64,000 bases of DNA from an uncultured Lachnospiraceae bacterium. Its GTDB lineage: Bacteria; Bacillota; Clostridia; Lachnospirales; Lachnospiraceae. Of this stretch, positions 59,799-64,000 are shown piece by piece. Position 1 is the stretch's first letter, and every line of letters begins with the position of its first letter. The position numbers and the translations under genes were made by a program. The notes beneath the pieces were generated by a model. The model did no database searches. It was not told the DNA's origin and saw only the letters and a program-made list of their open reading frames with translations. The stretch lies in the NCBI GenBank assembly GCA_910577735.1, contig CAJTOO010000015.1:57161-121160 (forward strand), given 5' to 3'.

Positions 59799-59966
59799 AT
59801 GACAAAAAACCAACAGAAAACTAATAAAATACAATACATAAGAAAACTTGAACTTTATAGAATAATCGGTGAAGGATATAAGGCAATGCAGGACGGGAGA
59901 ATCAGTGAAATAGAAGATGTAAGGGAAAAGCTGAGACAGCAGAGAATACATAGAAATATACCTTAA
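59799..59966 (+). CDS. Small helical protein of unknown function
   Basis: 55 aa, mostly helical and charged (YIRKLELYRIIGEGYKAMQDGRISEIEDVREKLRQQR). The second half resembles the C-terminal tail of Phd/RelB-like antitoxins, where an AMQDGR-type turn precedes a toxin-binding helix, but there is no N-terminal DNA-binding part and no toxin gene next to it. GGAG lies 12 bases before the ATG, further than usual. It could be a remnant. Confidence 0.45.
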   Translation: MTKNQQKTNKIQYIRKLELYRIIGEGYKAMQDGRISEIEDVREKLRQQRIHRNIP

Positions 59967-59975
59967 AATAATAAA

Positions 59976-59993
59976 GTCAACAGGTTGTTGACG
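59976..59993 (+). promoter_or_regulatory. Palindrome overlapping a -35-like box
   Basis: GTCAACA (59976-59982) and TGTTGAC (59986-59992) form a perfect 7-bp inverted repeat, and TTGACG (59988-59993) overlaps its right arm. It is placed like an autoregulatory operator for the antitoxin-like gene at 60064. Confidence 0.45.
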
Positions 59994-60063
59994 ATTTGAA
60001 AAATATGATAAGATAGTTGTGGTAAGAAATTATGGATATATAGGCTAACGGGGAGTAAACTGT

Positions 60064-60243
60064 ATGGAGGATGAAAAGAATAGTATCGATAAAATGGATG
60101 AATCTGACAGAGCTGCAATGGATGCTTTGTTTTCTGAACTTGATAAAGGAATTGATGATATGGAGGCAGGAAGAATTTTTCCTGTTGAAGATGCATTTCG
60201 GATGATTGAGGACATGCTGGATAAGGAGACTAATCAAGAGTGA
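60064..60243 (+). CDS. Antitoxin-like small protein
   Basis: 59 aa, acidic: DRAAMDALFSELDKGIDDMEAGRIFPVEDAFRMIEDML. The segment GIDDMEAGR followed by V-D-A-F and a short helix is the typical toxin-binding tail of RelB/ParD-type antitoxins. GGGGAG lies 8 bases before the ATG. DNA just downstream appears to be the degraded end of a RelE/ParE-type toxin gene, so this may be an orphan antitoxin. Confidence 0.6.
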   Translation: MEDEKNSIDKMDESDRAAMDALFSELDKGIDDMEAGRIFPVEDAFRMIEDMLDKETNQE

Positions 60244-60340
60244 TTCTATATGCGGCAGAGGAGAATACGGTATGGATTATTTTGATAGTCTTGATGCTAA
60301 ACAAGAAAGAGATTCCGGGAGAGGTTTATATGAGTAATTT
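60244..60340 (+). pseudogene. Possible 3' remnant of a RelE/ParE-type toxin gene
   Basis: Read in two frames the DNA gives ILYAAEENTV and then RYGMDYFDSLDAKQE, which together look like the C-terminal end of RelE/ParE toxins (a beta strand, then an R-Y-G-M-x-Y turn). No intact frame spans both, and the rest of the toxin is missing. Directly follows the antitoxin-like gene. Confidence 0.4.
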
Positions 60341-60491
60341 GGGACAGGCAATTGAAGAGGAAGGCATTGCGATTGGGGAAGCAAGAATTATATTAAATAT
60401 GTATAAGAATGGATTTACAGCAGAGCAGATAGCGGCGGTCAGCGATAAGGATATAAGAGAGATAGAAGCTATTGTTGAGACGGTTATTTAA
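60330..60491 (+). CDS. Short C-terminal Rpn-type fragment
   Basis: 53 aa: MSNLGQAIEEEGIAIGEARIILNMYKNGFTAEQIAAVSDKD. It resembles the helical, Glu/Gly-rich C-terminal tail of Rpn (PD-(D/E)XK recombination-promoting nuclease/transposase-like) proteins, without the nuclease domain. It could be a remnant. Short C-terminal Rpn products made from internal starts have been described as regulators, so a functional small protein is possible. GAGAGG lies upstream of the ATG. Confidence 0.5.
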   Translation: MSNLGQAIEEEGIAIGEARIILNMYKNGFTAEQIAAVSDKDIREIEAIVETVI

Positions 60492-60578
60492 CCATATTGA
60501 TTTAACTAAAAGAATTGCCGATCACTGACTGGTAAATTGCTGTGGAACATTACAAAGTGTAGATTGAGGAGAAAAGAG

Positions 60579-61997
60579 ATGCTAGCAGATGAAATAAAAA
60601 CAGGGGAATCTGTCAATATCGAGTTTAAACGTGAATTGCCTCAAAAGAGAGAAAAATATATAAAGAGCGTTATTGCATTTGCAAATACTGCAGGTGGAAG
60701 GATTGTCATTGGCGTTGATGATAAGACACACGAAATAGTAGGTGTTGATAAGGATGGTGTTTTTAAGATTATAGACAATATTACAAATACCATATCGGAT
60801 ATGTGCCATCCACAGATTTTTCCGAATATTGGAGTAAATACCATAGATGGAAAAAGTATCATTGTCATTGAAATATATCCAGGAGCAAACAGACCATATT
60901 ATATCAAGTCACTTGGAAAAGAAGCTGGTACTTATATCAGAGTATCTGGAACATCCAGACCTGCAGATGAAGCTATTTTAAAAGATTTGGAATTGCAGGG
61001 AACTCATCAATCTTTTGATGAGATGGTGTGTTTGGACTATAAATATGATGCTGATAAAGCGGAGCTGTTGTGTGCTGCAGTAAAAAAATATATGGTAGAA
61101 GCGGCCAGAACAAAAAGTGAAAAAGAGAAGGTAAAAGATGTTACAGTGCAAAATTTAATTAATTGGGGTGTGGTCAAGAATGTAGATGGAACATTGTTTC
61201 CGACGAATGCTTTTGTTTTATTGACAGATAATGCATTCCCGTTTGCTAAAATTCAGTGTGCTTTGTTTAAAGGAACCGAGAGAGTTGTTTTTATTGATAA
61301 AAGAGATTTTGAGGGACCGCTTTATGAGCAGATTGAAGAAGCCTATGAATTTGTATTGAAACATATTAATCTGGGTGCAGAAATTAAAGGTCTTGTCAGA
61401 AATGAAGCATATGAGTTGCCGACAGAAGCCATAAGAGAGGCAATTGTAAATGCCACGACACATAGAAACTTTTTGGATAGAGCGTGTGTACAGGTTGCAG
61501 TATATGATGACAGGGTAGAGGTAACATCTCCGGGAATGCTGTACGGAGGTCTGACGATAGAACAGATTAAGGAAGGCGGTTCTAAAATCCGCAATAGATG
61601 TATTGCGGAAGTCTTCAGCAGGATGAAGATTATCGAAAGTTGGGGAACCGGTATTAAGAGAATGTTCAGTTCCTGTAAAGAATATGGTATCAGAGAACCG
61701 GAATTACTGGAGATTGGTGATATTTTTAGGGTAAATTTATATAGACCATCTTATAGTGAAGTTCACCAAAGTTCACCAAAAAGTTCACCAAAAAGTTCAC
61801 CAAAAAATTTGAATTGTACGCAACGGAAAATTGTAGAAATGATAATGGACAATTCAAAAATAACGCAGACGGCGTTAGCTGAGACATTAGGTATTACTAC
61901 AAGAGCTGTTAAGAAGAGTATTAAGGAATTGAGTGAAGAAGGAATATTGGAGAGAGTTGGGTCAGCCAGAGGTGGTTATTGGCAGGTAAAAAACTAG
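60579..61997 (+). CDS. AlbA_2/Schlafen-type ATP-binding regulator with C-terminal winged helix
   Basis: About 472 aa. The N-terminal AlbA_2 (Schlafen-like) domain has ESVNIEFKRELPQ, FANTAGGRIVIGVDD and GTYIRVSGTSRPAD. The middle region has EAIREAIVNATTHRNF and GGSKIRNRCIAEVFSRMKIIESWGTGIKRMF, features of the GHKL-like C-terminal part of this family. A Ser-Ser-Pro-Lys repeat linker and a winged helix (KITQTALAETLGITTRAVKKSIKELSEEGIL) follow. It probably acts as a DNA-binding regulator or defence-associated effector. The ATG at 60579 follows GAGGAG. It sits 13 bases before the DGQHR gene. Confidence 0.85.
   Translation: MLADEIKTGESVNIEFKRELPQKREKYIKSVIAFANTAGGRIVIGVDDKTHEIVGVDKDGVFKIIDNITNTISDMCHPQIFPNIGVNTIDGKSIIVIEIYPGANRPYYIKSLGKEAGTYIRVSGTSRPADEAILKDLELQGTHQSFDEMVCLDYKYDADKAELLCAAVKKYMVEAARTKSEKEKVKDVTVQNLINWGVVKNVDGTLFPTNAFVLLTDNAFPFAKIQCALFKGTERVVFIDKRDFEGPLYEQIEEAYEFVLKHINLGAEIKGLVRNEAYELPTEAIREAIVNATTHRNFLDRACVQVAVYDDRVEVTSPGMLYGGLTIEQIKEGGSKIRNRCIAEVFSRMKIIESWGTGIKRMFSSCKEYGIREPELLEIGDIFRVNLYRPSYSEVHQSSPKSSPKSSPKNLNCTQRKIVEMIMDNSKITQTALAETLGITTRAVKKSIKELSEEGILERVGSARGGYWQVKN
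61756..61806 (+). repeat. 12-bp coding tandem repeat
   Basis: AGTTCACCAAAA repeated about four times; it encodes the SSPK linker between the AlbA_2-type part and the winged helix. In-frame unit, so length variation would only change the linker. Confidence 0.85.
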
Positions 61998-62010
61998 AAA
62001 GGATGTAAAA

Positions 62011-63051
62011 ATGGAATATATAGTAATAGATAAATATATGAAAACAAAATTGGGAGATGTACAGGCATATATTTTTACTGCAAAGGTAAAAGATATATTG
62101 CCAATTTATTATGTTGCCGTGCGTGGGCGAGATGACGTCGAAGGTGCCGTGCAGAGAGTGTTAAATAGACGAAGGATTAATTCGATAAAAGATTTTATTC
62201 TTGATGGTAATATGTTTTTTAATACTTTTATATTAAACTGGACAGATACAAATTATTCATTAATAGTAGATGACAGCTTCATAAAAATACCAATAGTCAA
62301 TGGCGGTGCACAAGTTATAGATGGTCAGCATAGATTAGAAGGATTGAAAAGAGCAGTAGATGAAAGAGATGAGGTGGGAGAAGAATCAATAATAATTATT
62401 ATGACAGAAAAGATGTCGACACAAGCTGCTGCCAGAATATTTTTAAATATTAATACAGAGCAGAAACCTGTACCAAAGAGTTTGGTATATGATTTGTTTG
62501 GCGAAGTCAAGGATAAGAATTCTTACATAGTTAGGGCAACAGACATTGCAAATGAACTAAATGATAATCCAGATTCACCATATTATCAATGTATTAAAAA
62601 ACCGGGCTCGTCTCAAGGAGTAGGAAAAGTTGATTTGTCAACAGTAGTAAATGCTTTGAAAGAGTACACGGGTGATGAAGGTGTTTTTCAGCAGTATCAT
62701 TTTGATGATTACGAAGTGCAGTATAAGATTGTAATTAATTTCTTTTTAGTTATAAAGAAATATTATGCAAAGGAAGGGTGTTGGTTAAAAAATACGAATC
62801 CGTTTATGTCGAATGCCGGATTTTATGCAGGTATAAAATTTTTGTGTGAAGATTTAATTGATAGATGTGTTGAAAAGAAGTCTTTTGAACAAGCAACAAT
62901 ATCTAATTTACTTAATTTGGATGATATAGGATTATTATATAGGGATGATATTAAAAACATGCAAGGAAAAGAACAGAGAAATGAAATTTATAAGTATCTA
63001 AAAAATTCTCTGTTAAGGGAAGTGCCAGAACAAGATGAGTATAAATTTTAA
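62011..63051 (+). CDS. DGQHR-domain protein (DndB-like)
   Basis: 346 aa. The hallmark is VIDGQHRLEGLKRAV at about residue 102, followed by FLNINTEQKPVPKSLVYDL, which is the conserved second motif of DGQHR proteins. This domain is known from DndB of the DNA phosphorothioation system and DpdB of 7-deazaguanine DNA modification, and occurs in other mobile-DNA loci of unknown function. No dnd or dpd partner is present here. The gene overlaps the next by 17 bases. Base composition is clearly more AT-rich than the housekeeping genes, a sign of transfer. AAAGGA precedes the ATG. Confidence 0.82.
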   Translation: MEYIVIDKYMKTKLGDVQAYIFTAKVKDILPIYYVAVRGRDDVEGAVQRVLNRRRINSIKDFILDGNMFFNTFILNWTDTNYSLIVDDSFIKIPIVNGGAQVIDGQHRLEGLKRAVDERDEVGEESIIIIMTEKMSTQAAARIFLNINTEQKPVPKSLVYDLFGEVKDKNSYIVRATDIANELNDNPDSPYYQCIKKPGSSQGVGKVDLSTVVNALKEYTGDEGVFQQYHFDDYEVQYKIVINFFLVIKKYYAKEGCWLKNTNPFMSNAGFYAGIKFLCEDLIDRCVEKKSFEQATISNLLNLDDIGLLYRDDIKNMQGKEQRNEIYKYLKNSLLREVPEQDEYKF

Positions 63052-63844
63052 GAGAAATAGAACGCAACAAAAGTATGAGTCTTTTATTGGGATATCTTCG
63101 GTGGAGGAATTAGCACAAAAAAAGTCAATTTTCAAAACGCATGTATTATCTAGAGAAGAGGCTAATCAATTAAGTATATTGCTTAAGCAGGACGCAATGG
63201 ATTTTTTCCATAGTGCAACAGTAAGTTTCTCTGAAGGAATTGACGCAATTTTTGCCAAGAGATTTTCATGGGCCACAGTGAAACTTTATTATTCAATTTT
63301 TTATTTGCTACGGACATCTATGGCATGTAACGGATATGCTTTGTTACGGAATTGTAGTATGTATAGGCTAAAGATTGCGTCTGGAGAGAGCCCGTATGGA
63401 ACAAATAATAAGAAATATAATTCCACACATGGAGGCACAATCAGTCACTATAAAGATATATTTTCAGGATCAGACATTTTATTAACTAACTTAATTGATG
63501 ATGTGGATGTATATCAATGGATGGAAGATGTTAGAGATATAGTGAATTATAGAGAAGTGGGTTTTGAAGAACCAGAATGTTTAGAGGTTTGGAATAAATT
63601 TAAAGAAGCGCTGGATACTCATACGTTGTCAAATTTATTAAATCTTATAATAAACGATTCACAATATATTTATTGCTTTCAGGAAGAATATGCGGTAGTT
63701 GCAATACCAATTAAAAGAATGCAGTTGACGATTGCAGATTTGGGTAATAATGGATGCTTGCCATTAATTACATTAAATAGAAAAGAATATGCAAACAGTA
63801 TAATAAAGGGTGCGGAAAGAAATATAAATATATTTAATTTCTAA
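63035..63844 (+). CDS. HEPN-like protein paired with the DGQHR gene
   Basis: 269 aa, AT-rich, no close family recognised. The segment FSWATVKLYYSIFYLLRTSMACNGYALL fits the paired helices of HEPN-fold proteins, and THGGTISHYKDIF with DVRDIVNYREVGF resembles the conserved H-G and R-x4-Y motif region of MNT-associated HEPN domains. HEPN proteins are often RNases in defence or toxin systems. The C-terminal about 90 residues (SQYIYCFQEEYAVVAIPI, GCLPLITLNRKEYA) look like a separate beta-rich domain. Its start lies inside the DGQHR gene, so the two are co-translated. Confidence 0.55.
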   Translation: MSINFKRNRTQQKYESFIGISSVEELAQKKSIFKTHVLSREEANQLSILLKQDAMDFFHSATVSFSEGIDAIFAKRFSWATVKLYYSIFYLLRTSMACNGYALLRNCSMYRLKIASGESPYGTNNKKYNSTHGGTISHYKDIFSGSDILLTNLIDDVDVYQWMEDVRDIVNYREVGFEEPECLEVWNKFKEALDTHTLSNLLNLIINDSQYIYCFQEEYAVVAIPIKRMQLTIADLGNNGCLPLITLNRKEYANSIIKGAERNINIFNF

Positions 63845-63865
63845 GAAAATAAAATGGACAAAATC

Positions 63866-63898
63866 AAGCCTCCAACTCAACCAAGATTTGGAGGTTTT
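63866..63898 (+). terminator. Terminator after the DGQHR/HEPN-like pair
   Basis: CCTCCAA (63869-63875) / TTGGAGG (63888-63894) followed by TTTT. The last about 100 bases of the window contain no gene that I can support. Confidence 0.75.
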
Positions 63899-64000
63899 CG
63901 TCTGCCCATTTCATTTTCGGAAAACCTACCCGAAAACAGTGAACTGTAAGCGTCAAATCCGACGCCCTACCTAAAATTTAAGCGCCGCTTAACTGCGACG

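Noticed and set aside
62011..63844. DNA phosphorothioation (Dnd) system
   Set aside because: Only the DGQHR domain is shared with DndB; dndA, dndC, dndD and dndE are not present in the window.
63899..64000. Gene in the last 100 bases
   Set aside because: A minus-strand frame of about 36 codons runs through the terminator; no start with a ribosome site and no recognisable family, so it is not reported.

Overview
The window looks like a chromosome segment of an anaerobic Gram-positive member of the Clostridia, most likely Lachnospiraceae. The evidence is a short archaeal-type prolyl-tRNA synthetase behind a T-box leader, a reverse rubrerythrin / rubredoxin / PerR operon, a class II GalT, VanW and YtvI-like proteins, BlaI/BlaR1-type sensing, strong GGAGG ribosome binding sites, and no outer-membrane genes. 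No rRNA, tRNA or CRISPR array was seen.

Layout. 1-5.1 kb: threonine aldolase, a small membrane protein, then an ECF sigma factor / anti-sigma-like protein / VWA lipoprotein unit whose sigma and VWA genes share a promoter motif with identical spacing. 5.1-9.7 kb: Hsp20, a PfkB kinase plus class II aldolase, an HPr-like protein without the phosphorylatable histidine, and a GH43 glycosidase. 9.8-11 kb: perR / reverse rubrerythrin / rubredoxin operon (minus strand). 11-15.5 kb: two-component system, RluA-type pseudouridine synthase, AI-2E-family membrane protein. 15.5-28 kb: a cell-surface polymer region with two tandem O-antigen-ligase/polymerase-like proteins, T-box plus proS, a YidC-CDP-glycerol-phosphotransferase fusion, and a complete 2-aminoethylphosphonate (AEP) pathway (PEP mutase, phosphonopyruvate decarboxylase, AEP transaminase) with a PntC-like cytidylyltransferase and a methyltransferase. 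This is the most coherent candidate for a new system: making CMP-AEP and placing a phosphonate on a surface polymer. 28-38.5 kb: BlaI/M56 sensor pair, a membrane amidase with an Arg-rich cytoplasmic repeat tail, receiver and receiver-Hpt proteins, AraC regulator, galK and galT. 38.7-56.4 kb: mostly housekeeping genes (XRE regulator, radical SAM, exonuclease, VanW, PurM-like, Lrp, aminotransferase, TrmL, a second two-component system, MutS2, a catalytically dead HtrA-like protein, YhaM, RlmD).

56.4-63.9 kb is accessory DNA. The 3' end of rlmD appears to be an old integration site, followed by a Fic gene, remnants of tandem serine recombinases broken by frameshifts and deletions, toxin-antitoxin-like fragments, an AlbA_2/Schlafen-type regulator, and an AT-rich overlapping pair (DGQHR-domain protein plus HEPN-like protein) that resembles an uncharacterised defence module.

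Dispersed repeats also occur: a MITE-like inverted repeat (8.7 and 31.6 kb), a double-hairpin repeat at the 3' ends of hsp20 and mutS2, and a 40-bp tandem array between mutS2 and the response regulator. All calls come from reading the sequence; no database search was run.
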